Below, piece after piece: positions 9,320 through 18,144 of a DNA stretch of 64,000 nt (within the stretch, counting starts at the first letter, position 1; the number at the start of each line of letters is the position of its first letter). The notes beneath the pieces were generated by a model. The model saw only the letters and a list, made by a program, of their open reading frames with translations, made no database searches and had not been told where the DNA came from. The translations under genes and the position numbers were made by a program. Source of the DNA: Stenotrophomonas maltophilia (GTDB lineage: Bacteria > Pseudomonadota > Gammaproteobacteria > Xanthomonadales > Xanthomonadaceae); contig NZ_LT906480.1 in assembly GCF_900186865.1 (NCBI RefSeq), forward strand, positions 3,118,001-3,182,000. The letters run 5' to 3'.

Positions 9320-9408
9320 GGATTCTTCCGTACTGCTGAAACATCAATGGGCGTGGCACCCCTGCGACAGGCGCGGGGAGCGGCACGTTCGATGATTTCG
9401 AGGTGGAC

Positions 9409-9855
9409 TCAGGTGCCGCTGTTGGAATCAGCGCCCTGTGCCGACGCGGTCGGCGTCGAACCAGCGCTCTGCACAACGATCTGGTTGCCAACGATGGAGA
9501 CGGAGATGCCCTGCGCTGCATAGGCCGCCGTCAGATCGATCACGGCCTGCTGAGCGTTGGTGGTGTCGATGTTGGAAACCGCGCCGTACAGGGTGAAGTC
9601 CGAGCTCAGGCGGTAATCCAGCGTGCGTCCGGAATCCTTGGCCCAGCGCTCGAGCATGGCTTTGAGCGTGCCATCCATCGGCGAGGCCTGGTAGACGTAG
9701 CTGGAGTACAGCGGGATCTCGGTGGTTGCCGCAGCAAAGCGGTTCACCGGCTTCCAGCGGCCTCCGAAATCGGGAGCGGACTTGGTGGCGCAACCGGCCA
9801 CCATCAACGCCGCCACTGCGGCGATGGACATTTTCGCGATAAACGCCTGATTCAT
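9409..9855 (-). CDS. virB7: VirB7 lipoprotein with extra C-terminal (N0-like) domain
   Basis: First gene of the virB operon. The 148-aa precursor has a lipoprotein signal (AALMVAGC, lipidated Cys22), a short VirB9-binding region, then a globular domain at about 55-135 (SGRTLDYRLSSDFTLYG; AVIDLTAAYAAQGISVSIVG) resembling the N0/secretin short domain. Classical VirB7 is only about 45-60 aa; the extra domain is known for Xanthomonadaceae X-T4SS VirB7. I chose the ATG at 9855 because it starts the signal peptide; the open frame continues upstream to 10044 but looks non-coding. Confidence 0.9.
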   Translation of the reverse strand: MNQAFIAKMSIAAVAALMVAGCATKSAPDFGGRWKPVNRFAAATTEIPLYSSYVYQASPMDGTLKAMLERWAKDSGRTLDYRLSSDFTLYGAVSNIDTTNAQQAVIDLTAAYAAQGISVSIVGNQIVVQSAGSTPTASAQGADSNSGT

Positions 9856-10279
9856 ACGGGCTTCACTTTGACGTACGAAAAAGCAGTCCCGAGCATTGGT
9901 CCCCTGGTCGTCCGGCGCTGCGTCGCGCACGCCGGAATCGGAGCGACGCACTGACTGGCAGCACACCCACTCCGGCTCCCCTGCAGCCAACGGCTGCCAA
10001 CCAAGTCGCGGGGCCGCCAGACACTCCCGGCGACACACCCGCATACCTCACCAACGTCGAAACCATCCATGTTTCATGGCACAAACTCCTGGCCACCCTG
10101 CTCTACAACATCTGCCATCCATCACACATTTCTGAACGGCATGCACAGGGTCGCACAACCACGCGTCAATTCCATGTCAGACAAGTCTGAAAATCTATGA
10201 ACAAATGCCGAATTCTTGACTCAACTCACGTTTTCACGTCAGTGAATATGAATCTACGTCACAAATTTAACGACGTGAA
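9856..10279 (-). promoter_or_regulatory. 424-bp non-coding leader between virD4 and virB7, with operator-like palindrome
   Basis: No convincing gene lies here; the short open frames lack ribosome sites and coding character. The virD4-proximal part is AT-rich compared with its surroundings and holds the inverted repeat TCAGAC-AA-GTCTGA at 10177-10190, plus repeated ACGTCA/ACGTGA words between 10229 and 10277. The length and base composition suggest the main promoter of the virB7-B5 operon and a long 5' leader. In X. citri this operon is reported to be under CpxR control; I could not identify a clear CpxR box here. Confidence 0.5.
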
Positions 10280-11959
10280 TTAGACGTTAAGCATGGGAAC
10301 GTCGACTTTCGGCAGCAGCCGCGAGGTGAAGTAGCGATCCTTGTAGTAGCGGATCTTGTCGCATTTCACCGGATGCGGTATGCCCTCGTACAGGAACACT
10401 TCCTTGTCCGGCCCCATCGCCTTCAGCTCCTGCGGCAGCATCAGTGCCCGCCGCTCCTCGGTGAAGCTGTGGGTCTTCTCGCGGGCGTGCGTGACGTTCT
10501 TCTTGCGGATGGTGGTGTAGCCCAGCATGTCCGAATAGTCGTTGGCGTCCTGCTGCTCGCGCGGCGCGTACAGGATCTGCAGCGCGTGGTTGGTGATGAT
10601 CGTGCGCGAGACTTCCCGGCCGTAGGTGGCATCGAGCTGGGACATGCTCTGGATGATCGGCAGCAGGCGGATGTTGTAACCGGCCATGTAGGACACCGCC
10701 GAGGCGATGATCTCGACCTTGCCGATCGAGGTGAATTCGTCCATCAGCAGCAGGCACTGGTACTTCAGGTCCGGGTTGGACTTGGGCAGTTCCTTGGTGT
10801 TGAGGTTGATCAGCTGGCTGAAGAACAGGTTGATGATCAGCCGGCTCTCGGCCAGCTTGTTCGGCTGGATGCCGATGTAGATGGTCATCTTCTTCTTGCG
10901 CACGTCGGTCAGCAGGAAGTCGTTGCTGCTGGTGGCCTTGTCCAGCACCGGGTTGATCCAGGGATTGAGCGGTTCCTTGAAGGTGCCCAGGATCGAGGCG
11001 AAGGTCTCGTCGGCCTGGGACAGCATGTTGGCGAACGCCGATCGCGCGTTGCCACTGAGGAACGAACGCTCCGACAAGGCCTTGAGGTACTTCTTCAGAT
11101 CGGTGCCATCGCCGGATGACAACCGGTAGACAGAACCCAGCGTCGGCGTGCCCGAGCCGCCCGGGAAGCCGCTGCTGCGCTCGTCGTCCCAGTTTTCGAA
11201 CAGATACAGGGTGAAGGCCATGAACGCGTTGCGCGCCTGGCTGACCCAGAACTTCTGGTCCTCGGCGCCGTCCGGATACAGCATCGCGGCGATGCTCATC
11301 AGGTCCGACACCCGGAATGCCGGATCATCGGAGACATAGCTGAGCGGGTTCCAGCGGTGCGTGCGCCGATCCTCGGCGAAGGGATTGAACAGGTAGATCT
11401 CCTGGCCCTGGCTGGCGCGCCAGCCGCTGGTCAGGTCGAAGTTCTCCTGCTTGATGTCCAGCACCACCAGCGATTCGCCGTATTCCAGCAGGTTCGGGAT
11501 GACCACGCCCACGCCCTTGCCTGAACGGGTGGGTGCCGCAAGAATCACGAACTGCTGGCCATCCAGCCGCACCAGTTTGCCGCCATGGCTGCCGACCACG
11601 ATGCTCTGGCCGGTCTTCTTGAACATGCCATGCCTGGACAGGTCGGCGCCGGTGGCGAAACGCGCGTCGCCATGCAGCGAGCGCTTGTCCTTCTTCAGCA
11701 GCAGCACCAGACCGGTCACCAGCAGGACCAGCAGCGGCAAGCCGAAGCCCACGTAGCCGGCCCACTTGATCTTGCCCACGAACGTCGCAACCTGCGGTTG
11801 GCCGATGGCGTGGTAGTACTGGTAGTACGTGTTCCAGGTGAACAGCTTGGTGTCCAACCCCAGGAACAACAGGGTCAGGTAGCCGGAAAACGCGAAACCA
11901 AGCAGCAGGGTCGCCAGCGTGACGATGGCGATGAGCAGATACTTCTTACTGGGCAACAC
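10280..11959 (-). CDS. virD4: VirD4 type IV coupling protein
   Basis: Coupling ATPase that selects substrates for the T4SS; in X-T4SS it binds the XVIPCD domain of effectors. The protein (559 aa) has two N-terminal transmembrane helices (about 7-28 and 48-68), Walker A (PTRSGKGVG, near 142-150) and Walker B (CLLLMDEFTSIGK, near 402). An all-alpha domain lies between the nucleotide motifs, as in TraG/VirD4. It is upstream of virB7 on the same strand, as in Xanthomonas. Confidence 0.96.
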   Translation of the reverse strand: MLPSKKYLLIAIVTLATLLLGFAFSGYLTLLFLGLDTKLFTWNTYYQYYHAIGQPQVATFVGKIKWAGYVGFGLPLLVLLVTGLVLLLKKDKRSLHGDARFATGADLSRHGMFKKTGQSIVVGSHGGKLVRLDGQQFVILAAPTRSGKGVGVVIPNLLEYGESLVVLDIKQENFDLTSGWRASQGQEIYLFNPFAEDRRTHRWNPLSYVSDDPAFRVSDLMSIAAMLYPDGAEDQKFWVSQARNAFMAFTLYLFENWDDERSSGFPGGSGTPTLGSVYRLSSGDGTDLKKYLKALSERSFLSGNARSAFANMLSQADETFASILGTFKEPLNPWINPVLDKATSSNDFLLTDVRKKKMTIYIGIQPNKLAESRLIINLFFSQLINLNTKELPKSNPDLKYQCLLLMDEFTSIGKVEIIASAVSYMAGYNIRLLPIIQSMSQLDATYGREVSRTIITNHALQILYAPREQQDANDYSDMLGYTTIRKKNVTHAREKTHSFTEERRALMLPQELKAMGPDKEVFLYEGIPHPVKCDKIRYYKDRYFTSRLLPKVDVPMLNV

Positions 11960-11995
11960 CCGAATCCTCCATGATGCGCACGAGGGCGCGACGGC

Positions 11996-12253
11996 CTAGC
12001 GGCGGCGCCAGCGCGACGCCTTCTTCCGCAGGTTGTTTTCGTTCTCCAGCCCGGGCTCTTCGCCCTCTTCACGCACCCGCTGCAACAGCAGTTGGCGCGC
12101 TTCGGCCAGTGATACCAGGTCGGTCAGACGATCCCCATCGTCGGCGACGACCGCATGGCCGACCACATCGCCCGGAGCGTACACCGGCTCGTAGGACACT
12201 GCTACCAGCTGATAGCGGCCACGGGTTTCCAGCACATGCCTGAATTCCTGCAT
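11996..12253 (-). CDS. Small hypothetical protein upstream of virD4
   Basis: An 85-aa soluble protein starting MQEFRHVLETRGRYQLVAVS and ending in a basic Lys/Arg-rich tail. I do not recognise the family. The ATG at 12253 fits the start of coding character; the open frame upstream to 12445 runs over a divergent gene. It sits 36 nt before virD4 on the same strand and is probably the first gene of the vir transcription unit, so a T4SS-related role is possible but unproven. Confidence 0.65.
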   Translation of the reverse strand: MQEFRHVLETRGRYQLVAVSYEPVYAPGDVVGHAVVADDGDRLTDLVSLAEARQLLLQRVREEGEEPGLENENNLRKKASRWRRR

Positions 12254-12383
12254 CGCATTCCTCCTTGTCGGGGCAACACTGCGTCCCCTGCCCCGCCATG
12301 ATGCCCATCGCAGTGTCATCGGCGTATGCACAAGCGCTACGGTTTCTGCGCGAAACTGTCTGCGGATATCCAAGGAGACTGCA

Positions 12384-12803
12384 ATGGACTGGGTAGCACT
12401 TGCACGCACGCTGGCCACCGAGGCCCACGCGGGCCAGACGGACAAGGCCGGCCAGCCTTACATCTGCCATGTGGCGCGGGTGGCGGCCGCGGTGCGCGGC
12501 GACGATGACGCCGAAGTGGTGGCCTGGCTGCATGACGTAGCCGAAGACTGCCCGGCGTTTGCCGCACGGATCGAGGTCTTTCCCGCCCCGCTGCGCGAGG
12601 CGGTGCACCTGCTCAACCGCGACGCGGCCCCCGACGCGGACAGCTACTACGCGCGCATTGCCGCCCACCCGCTGGCACTGAAGGTGAAGCAGGCCGATCT
12701 GGATGACAACGCCGATCCGCAGCGCCTGGCGATGCTCGACGCGGCGACGGCCGGGCGCCTGCGCGGCAAGTATGCGCACGCCCGGGCAGCGCTGGGCATC
12801 TGA
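12384..12803 (+). CDS. Small HD-domain phosphohydrolase (RelA/SpoT HD-like)
   Basis: A 139-aa protein with the metal-binding pattern of HD hydrolases: HAGQTDK (15-21), YICHV (His29) and WLHDVAED with H50-D51. This resembles the stand-alone (p)ppGpp hydrolase/SpoT HD module in its N-terminal half, but it is shorter than the usual ~180 aa. Substrate cannot be read from sequence. It is transcribed away from the vir locus; the 130-bp intergenic region with the divergent gene should hold both promoters. Confidence 0.75.
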   Translation: MDWVALARTLATEAHAGQTDKAGQPYICHVARVAAAVRGDDDAEVVAWLHDVAEDCPAFAARIEVFPAPLREAVHLLNRDAAPDADSYYARIAAHPLALKVKQADLDDNADPQRLAMLDAATAGRLRGKYAHARAALGI

Positions 12804-12935
12804 TCGCGCCGCGCGGTGGCCGGTGGCCGGTGGGCGAACGTGTCACCGATCAAACGCTGATTTACCCTGAGTGCTGCTGCCCTTGTTGCGGTGCAGCAGT
12901 ACAATGACCGGCTCCCCGCCCCCATCGCGCCCCGC

Positions 12936-14147
12936 ATGAGCCCCAACTCTTCCCTGGCTGCGCGGCTGACGCCCCGTCAGCGCACCCTGATCATCCTTGC
13001 CCTGTCGCTGGGCGGCTTCGCCATCGGCACCAGTGAATTCGCCAGCATGGGCCTGATGCTGGAGATCAGCCGCGGCCTGTCGATTTCCGAAACCCAGGTC
13101 GGCCACCTGATCAGCGCCTACGCCATCGGCGTGGTCGTCGGCGCCCCGATCCTCGCCTTCGTCGGCGCCAGCTTCCCTCGCCGCAAGCTGCTGCTGGCAC
13201 TGATGGGCTTCTATGCCGTCGGCAACCTGGCCAGCGCACTGGCGCCGAACTACGGCACGATGCTCATTGCGCGTTTCGTCGCCGGCCTGCCGCATGGCGC
13301 CTACTTCGGCGTGGCGATGCTGGTGGCCGCCGCGATCAGCCCTGCCGGCCAGCGCGGCCAGGCGATGTCGCGCGTGTTGCTGGGCCTGTCGATCGCGATC
13401 CTGGTCGGCAATCCGCTGACCACCTGGCTGGGCCAGCAGCTGAGCTGGCGCACCGCCTTTGCCCTGGTCAGCGTGCTGGCCATCGCCACCGTGGCGATGA
13501 TCGCGCGCTTCCTGTTGCCGGACCCGGACGAGGTCCGTACCTCGCCGATGCGCGAACTGCGCGCCTTCAACACCACCCAGGTGTGGCTGGCGCTGGCGAT
13601 CGGCGCCGTTGGCTTCGCTGGTATGTTCTGCGTGTTCACCTACCTGGCACCGACCCTGGTGCAGGTCACCGGCGTGGCCGAATCGTGGATGCCGCTGGCG
13701 GTGGGCGTGTTCGGCATCGGCGCGATCATCGGCAACATCGCCGGTGGCTGGCTGGTGGACAAGTTCCACTTCAAGGCCGCCGCGGTGGTGCTGCTGTGGT
13801 CGATCGTGATGCTGCTGCTGTATCCGCTGGCCGCGCAGTCGGTGTGGACGATCGGTCCGATGATCATCACCGTCGGCACCATGGGCGCGCTGGCGGCGGT
13901 GCTGCAGACGCGCCTGATGGACGTGGCCGGCGAAGCACAGACCCTGGCCGCCGCCTCCAACCATGCCGCCTTCAATACCGCCAATGCGCTGGGGCCGTGG
14001 CTGGGCGGCATGGCGATCAGTGCCGGCTTCAGCCCGGCCAGCACCGGCTATGTCGGTGCCGCCACCGCCATCGGCGGCCTGCTGCTGTGGTGCGTGGCGG
14101 TGATGCTGGACAGGAAGCGCAAGACAGCCGGCGTGGGCAGCCACTGA
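12936..14147 (+). CDS. MFS transporter, AraJ/sugar-efflux-like
   Basis: A 403-aa, 12-helix major facilitator transporter. The N-terminal half has the signature LSLGGFAIGTSEFASMGLM and the loop SFPRRKLLLALMG between helices 2 and 3, typical of the DHA1 AraJ/YdhP group of drug or sugar effluxers. I prefer the ATG at 12936 over the one at 12891, since the extra 15 residues are polar and variable. Monocistronic by spacing; convergent with the MerR gene downstream (16 nt apart). Confidence 0.88.
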   Translation: MSPNSSLAARLTPRQRTLIILALSLGGFAIGTSEFASMGLMLEISRGLSISETQVGHLISAYAIGVVVGAPILAFVGASFPRRKLLLALMGFYAVGNLASALAPNYGTMLIARFVAGLPHGAYFGVAMLVAAAISPAGQRGQAMSRVLLGLSIAILVGNPLTTWLGQQLSWRTAFALVSVLAIATVAMIARFLLPDPDEVRTSPMRELRAFNTTQVWLALAIGAVGFAGMFCVFTYLAPTLVQVTGVAESWMPLAVGVFGIGAIIGNIAGGWLVDKFHFKAAAVVLLWSIVMLLLYPLAAQSVWTIGPMIITVGTMGALAAVLQTRLMDVAGEAQTLAAASNHAAFNTANALGPWLGGMAISAGFSPASTGYVGAATAIGGLLLWCVAVMLDRKRKTAGVGSH

Positions 14148-14163
14148 CCTTCGCGCCGGATTG

Positions 14164-14643
14164 TCAGCTGCTGCCCGCGCGGCGGCGGCGATCCGGCCGC
14201 AGCAACGCCGTATCGCCGGCCGCAAGTGTCGGGCGCGCCAGCTCACCGCGCTTGACGCGCTCCAGCACCCGCCGCGAGTTGGCCGCGCAGTCGATGCCCT
14301 CCGGCCGCGCCTGGATGTCCTCGATCAGGGCCAGCAGGTGCGCCCGGCTCTCTGCCAGCCGCAACTGCAGCGCCTCGATGTCGGCCACCTTCTGCTGCAG
14401 CATTGAGATCAATGCGTCGTGCTGCCAGTGGCCCATGTCCGGTGGCAGCAAGGCGCGTATCTCCTCCAGGCTGAAGCCGGCGCGCTGCGCACCGGTAATC
14501 AGCTCCAGCAGCAGCACCGCCTGCTCCGGGTAGTCGCGGTAGCCGTTGGCCTGCCGCTGGACGACCAGCAACCCTGCCTCCTCATAGAAGCGGATGCGTG
14601 ACGCCGCCAGGCCCGTGCGGCGGGCCAGCTCACCGATCTTCAT
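14164..14643 (-). CDS. MerR-family transcriptional regulator
   Basis: A 159-aa MerR-type activator. The N-terminal winged HTH is clear (MKIGELARRTGLAASRIRFY), followed by the second helical motif and a long dimerisation coiled coil (about 80-125). No metal-binding cysteine set is present, so an organic or redox ligand is more likely than a metal. It is divergent from an Old Yellow Enzyme gene, whose promoter has the 19-bp spacer and inverted repeat expected for MerR control. Start chosen at 14643. Confidence 0.92.
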   Translation of the reverse strand: MKIGELARRTGLAASRIRFYEEAGLLVVQRQANGYRDYPEQAVLLLELITGAQRAGFSLEEIRALLPPDMGHWQHDALISMLQQKVADIEALQLRLAESRAHLLALIEDIQARPEGIDCAANSRRVLERVKRGELARPTLAAGDTALLRPDRRRRAGSS

Positions 14644-14671
14644 CTGCCTGAATTCTCGACATCGGAACCCA

Positions 14672-14702
14672 TTGACCTTCAATAAAACTTGAAGGTTAGC
14701 GT
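14672..14702 (+). promoter_or_regulatory. MerR-class promoter/operator of the Old Yellow Enzyme gene
   Basis: A -35 box TTGACC (14672-14677) and a -10-like TAGCGT (14697-14702) are separated by exactly 19 bp (TTCAATAAAACTTGAAGGT). The spacer region holds a perfect 8-bp inverted repeat ACCTTCAA-N6-TTGAAGGT. This is the hallmark of MerR-family activated promoters, where bound regulator untwists an overlong spacer. Confidence 0.85.
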
Positions 14703-14732
14703 AGCGCCATTCCCCTGTCCTGGAGCTGTCCC

Positions 14733-15971
14733 ATGTCGCTGTTCTCGCCCCTGGCGCTGCCTTCCGGCGCCCTCATCCGCAACCGCATCGCCAAGGCGGC
14801 GATGGAGGAGAACATGGCCGACGCCGACCACGCCCCCTCCGAAGCGCTGCTGCAGTTGTACCAGCGCTGGGCCGACGGCGGCGCCGGACTGATCATCACC
14901 GGCAACGTGATGGTCGATGGCCGCGCCATGACCGGCCCCGGCGGCGTGGTGCTGGAGGACGATCGCCACCTGGAGCGTTTCATCGCCTGGGCCGACGCCG
15001 CGCGCTCGCGCGGGGTGCAGATGTGGATGCAGATCAACCACCCCGGGCGGCAGATGCCGGCCGCGCTCGGCCAGCCGGCATTGGCGCCTTCGGCGGTCCC
15101 CTTGGACATGGGCGCACTGTCCAAACAGTTCGCGCCGCCGCGGGCGATGACCGAGGCGGATATTGAAGACGTGATCGCTCGCTTCATCCGCAGTGCCGAG
15201 CTGGCCGAGCGCGCCGGTTTCAGCGGCGTGGAGATCCATGCCGCGCACGGCTACCTGCTCAGCCAGTTCCTGTCGCCGCTGTCGAACCGCCGCGATGACC
15301 GCTGGGGTGGCAGCCTGCAGAACCGTGCGCGCCTGCTGCTGGAGATCGTGCAGGGTGTGCGCGCGACGGTGGCGCCCACGTTCGTGGTGGCGGTGAAGCT
15401 CAACTCCGCCGATTTCCAGCGCGGCGGCTTCTCGCCCGAGGACGCGCGCGACGTGGTCGAGATGCTGGCGCCCCTCGGCGTGGATCTGGTCGAACTGTCC
15501 GGCGGCAGCTATGAAGCACCGGCCATGACCGGCGCCGCACGCGACGAACGCAGCGTGGCCCGCGAAGCGTACTTCCTCGAATTCGCGCGCGAGATCGCCA
15601 CGGTGGCAACGATGCCGCTGATGGTCACCGGCGGCATCCGCCGCCGCGAAGTGGCAGAGCAGGTGCTGGCCAGCGGCGTGGCCATGGTCGGCATCGCCAC
15701 CGCGCTGGCGATCGAGCCGGATCTGCCGCAGCACTGGCAGCAGGGCCGCGATCCGGTGCCGACACTGCGCGACATCAACTGGCGCAGCAAGCCGCTGGCG
15801 GCCAGCGCGCACATGGCCGCAGTGAAGTATCAGCTGGGCCGGTTGAGCCGGCGCCGCCCCACCGCACCCACGGTCTCACCGGTATGGGCACTGCTGCTGG
15901 CACAGGCGGCCGCAAAGTGTCGGACCCGCCGCTACCGGCGCTGGATCGGCGCCCGCGCCATCGCACACTGA
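14733..15971 (+). CDS. Old Yellow Enzyme family NADH:flavin oxidoreductase
   Basis: A 412-aa FMN-dependent ene-reductase of the OYE/2,4-dienoyl-CoA reductase N-terminal-domain family. Visible motifs are the N-terminal LIRNRIAKAAMEENMADAD, the substrate-binding EIHAAHGYLLSQFLSPLSN and the FMN-phosphate region LMVTGGIRRREVAEQ. No C-terminal FeS/FAD domain is present, so it is the single-domain type. It is likely induced by electrophilic or redox-active compounds through the divergent MerR regulator. Confidence 0.9.
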   Translation: MSLFSPLALPSGALIRNRIAKAAMEENMADADHAPSEALLQLYQRWADGGAGLIITGNVMVDGRAMTGPGGVVLEDDRHLERFIAWADAARSRGVQMWMQINHPGRQMPAALGQPALAPSAVPLDMGALSKQFAPPRAMTEADIEDVIARFIRSAELAERAGFSGVEIHAAHGYLLSQFLSPLSNRRDDRWGGSLQNRARLLLEIVQGVRATVAPTFVVAVKLNSADFQRGGFSPEDARDVVEMLAPLGVDLVELSGGSYEAPAMTGAARDERSVAREAYFLEFAREIATVATMPLMVTGGIRRREVAEQVLASGVAMVGIATALAIEPDLPQHWQQGRDPVPTLRDINWRSKPLAASAHMAAVKYQLGRLSRRRPTAPTVSPVWALLLAQAAAKCRTRRYRRWIGARAIAH

Positions 15972-16065
15972 GCCGCGCGGTCTTCTCATCGCCGCAGCGA
16001 TGCTCCACCATCTGCAGGATCGGCGGCAGTTCCGCCGCCGGTCGCAGCATGGAGATGGAGCCCAC

Positions 16066-16542
16066 GTGGCAGCAGGATCGACCAGGAACCGCGAGAAGCT
16101 GCTCGATGACCTGCTCTCGCTGGGCCGTAACTGGGCGCTGGCGATCGCCATCGCAGGTGCCGGGGCAGCAGTTCACTACAGCGAGTCGGTGTACGAAGCA
16201 GGACTCTGGCGAGGCCTGCTGCCCACGCTCTGCTTCCTGGTCGCGATCATCTGGATCGTGCTCAGCATCATCCGCTTCGACCTGACCCTCCAGCAGCACT
16301 TCGAGCGCAAGCGCACGCGCTGGCTCAGCCGCCTGCTCTATGTCGTGCTGCTGGGTACCGGCATCACCGCCGTGTTCTTCGTGACAGAACTGGCGTCCAA
16401 CAACCACATCGCAAGGATGTGCGACGCCGTGGCCAACGAACCGGCCAGCCGGATCCACCGGTCCGCCGAGTGCCAGCGCCTGTACCAGCATCGGGCGGCG
16501 TACCGGCAGCGGTTGGAATCGGCCGAGGGCGAGTTCGACTGA
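16066..16542 (+). CDS. Hypothetical inner-membrane protein
   Basis: A 158-aa protein with three hydrophobic segments (WALAIAIAGAGAAVHY; LLPTLCFLVAIIWIVLSII; LLYVVLLGTGITAVFFVTEL) and a polar C-terminus with two Cys that could be periplasmic. I chose the GTG at 16066, preceded by GGAG at 5 nt; an ATG at 16000 gives an implausible Arg/His-rich start. Family not recognised. Confidence 0.6.
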   Translation: MAAGSTRNREKLLDDLLSLGRNWALAIAIAGAGAAVHYSESVYEAGLWRGLLPTLCFLVAIIWIVLSIIRFDLTLQQHFERKRTRWLSRLLYVVLLGTGITAVFFVTELASNNHIARMCDAVANEPASRIHRSAECQRLYQHRAAYRQRLESAEGEFD

Positions 16543-16675
16543 GCAGATGCGTGGGCGAAGGCGCACGAGGACTCACACAGGGGTCCAGCAAGGGTGGATT
16601 CGAAATAGTTGTATGGACTTCATTGCAACGCGACGCCACGCTTTCTTGCCGGAAAGCCGTGATCGAACGCAGTCC

Positions 16676-17320
16676 ATGAAGTCACCCACCGCCCGCTCCC
16701 GTCTCCCCGCCCGGCCGCGGAAAATCGGCAGCGAAGTACGCATCTTCAGGCGCTATCACCAGTACGCCATCGTTGCCGCCGGAGCCGGACCACTGGCAAT
16801 ACTCCTGTTTGCCGTCGCACCCGAACTTGGGCCGCTTCCGGCACTGGGCGCGGCAGCGATTTTCACGCTGTCGCCGCTGATTCTCGGCTTCGTTGTCTAT
16901 TCCCCACAACGGGACCGGGTGGTACTGGAACAGGATCGTCTGGTATTCCAGCACCGTCCTCCTCTCCCGTTCAAGCAGATCCGGTCCTACAACCTGGACG
17001 ATCATGTCGATCTGATCCTGATCGATGGACCGAGCGTGCTGCTGCAGCGCACGCGGGCATCGATGCATGATTTCCCAACCTTCCGGGACGCACTGGCAGA
17101 GGCGCTCGCAGATCGGCCCGCCAACGCTGCCGCGGCTCCGCAACGTCGCCACTTCTTCGGTGCCTGGCCCGCACGCGTTTGGGGTGCGGGCCTGTTGCTG
17201 GCGACGGCGGCACTGGTGATCACGGGCGTACTGCATGGCTGGCCGTTGTACAAAGCACCGATCCTTGGGATCGTGCCCGTGGTGGGCATTGGGCTATTGC
17301 TGTCGCGCCGCCGTCACTGA
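16676..17320 (+). CDS. Hypothetical membrane protein, PH-like
   Basis: A 214-aa protein with a basic N-terminus, two transmembrane helices (about 33-73), a soluble middle section (about 75-160: DRVVLEQDRLVFQHRPPLPF, then DDHVDLILIDGPSVLLQ) and two more C-terminal helices. The soluble part looks like a small beta-rich, bacterial-PH-like domain, but this is a weak impression. Start chosen at the ATG at 16676, after which the sequence is continuously protein-like. Confidence 0.6.
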   Translation: MKSPTARSRLPARPRKIGSEVRIFRRYHQYAIVAAGAGPLAILLFAVAPELGPLPALGAAAIFTLSPLILGFVVYSPQRDRVVLEQDRLVFQHRPPLPFKQIRSYNLDDHVDLILIDGPSVLLQRTRASMHDFPTFRDALAEALADRPANAAAAPQRRHFFGAWPARVWGAGLLLATAALVITGVLHGWPLYKAPILGIVPVVGIGLLLSRRRH

Positions 17321-17406
17321 TCGCGCCGTCGGCGAAGTACACATGGCGTGGATGTATGTTCGGGCACAGTACGCGCGCCGCTCACGCTTGGAACCATCCA
17401 GCCACC

Positions 17407-17676
17407 ATGCTCCACGCGCCTGCCCCCGCACATCACGATGCCATCGCCCTGCAGGCGGGCGTGCTCGGCAGCGTGTTGGGCGTGGCTCTGTACAAGGCCA
17501 TCGCGTTGTCGGCGCTGGCGACCGGATCCTTGATCGTGATCGGGCTGTGGCTGCTGGCCTGCGCGCTGCTGGCTGCCTGGGCACTGGCCGCCTGCCTGGC
17601 CTGCCTTGCGCTGAGCCGGCGCGTATTCGTGCTGATGCTGGCGCTGAGCATGATCCTGATGATCTGCGTCGCCTGA
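17407..17676 (+). CDS. Small hydrophobic membrane protein
   Basis: An 89-aa protein (starts MLHAPAPAHHDAIALQAG) with two or three closely spaced hydrophobic segments rich in Ala, Leu and Cys. Its function is not recognisable. Start at 17407 is the first ATG with sensible protein character; the upstream frame overlaps the preceding gene. Confidence 0.5.
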   Translation: MLHAPAPAHHDAIALQAGVLGSVLGVALYKAIALSALATGSLIVIGLWLLACALLAAWALAACLACLALSRRVFVLMLALSMILMICVA

Positions 17677-17801
17677 CAGCAGCAGGCGCCGGACTATCGC
17701 GCATCTGTTACAGAATAACAAGTGCGGTTGGACGGATTGCTCGTGCCCGGGGTCACGGATTTGAATTCCATGGCCAGCCCGGCACCACCCGAGACCTCCC
17801 C

Positions 17802-18047
17802 ATGATCCTGCAGCCCCTGCTTCGCGCCTCCCTCACCGCCTTTGCCCTGGCCACGCTCAGCGCCTGTGCCACGTATGACGACAGCAACATGCACCAGGCC
17901 TGCCAGGAGTCGCCGCATCTGAAGGACCTGCCGCCCGAAGTGGCTGCCCGCGAGAGCCGCTGCAACAAGAGCATGGAAGTGTGGTCGAGCGAGCGCAAGG
18001 GCAGTGACAGGCCGATCGACCTGAGCGGCAAGAAGAAGGATCTCTGA
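17802..18047 (+). CDS. Small lipoprotein
   Basis: An 81-aa precursor with a lipoprotein signal (LTAFALATLSAC, lipobox L-S-A-C) followed by a short polar, charged domain with two further cysteines. It encodes a typical small Xanthomonadaceae outer-membrane lipoprotein of unknown role. Neighbours give no functional clue. Confidence 0.7.
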   Translation: MILQPLLRASLTAFALATLSACATYDDSNMHQACQESPHLKDLPPEVAARESRCNKSMEVWSSERKGSDRPIDLSGKKKDL

Positions 18048-18144
18048 GCCGCCGGGCATCTTGATCGTTCCAATGCATGCGGATGACCAGCCCGTCACGA
18101 TCGGGGGGGCAGGATAAGGCCTCCCCATCACGACGACTTTCCCG

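Noticed and set aside
9863..10135. Short open frames between virD4 and virB7
   Set aside because: No ribosome sites, Arg/Cys/Trp-rich translation, mutually overlapping; treated as leader DNA.
12843..14246. 467-codon open frame antisense to the MFS gene
   Set aside because: Ala/Gln/His/Arg-rich shadow of a transporter with clear transmembrane pattern.
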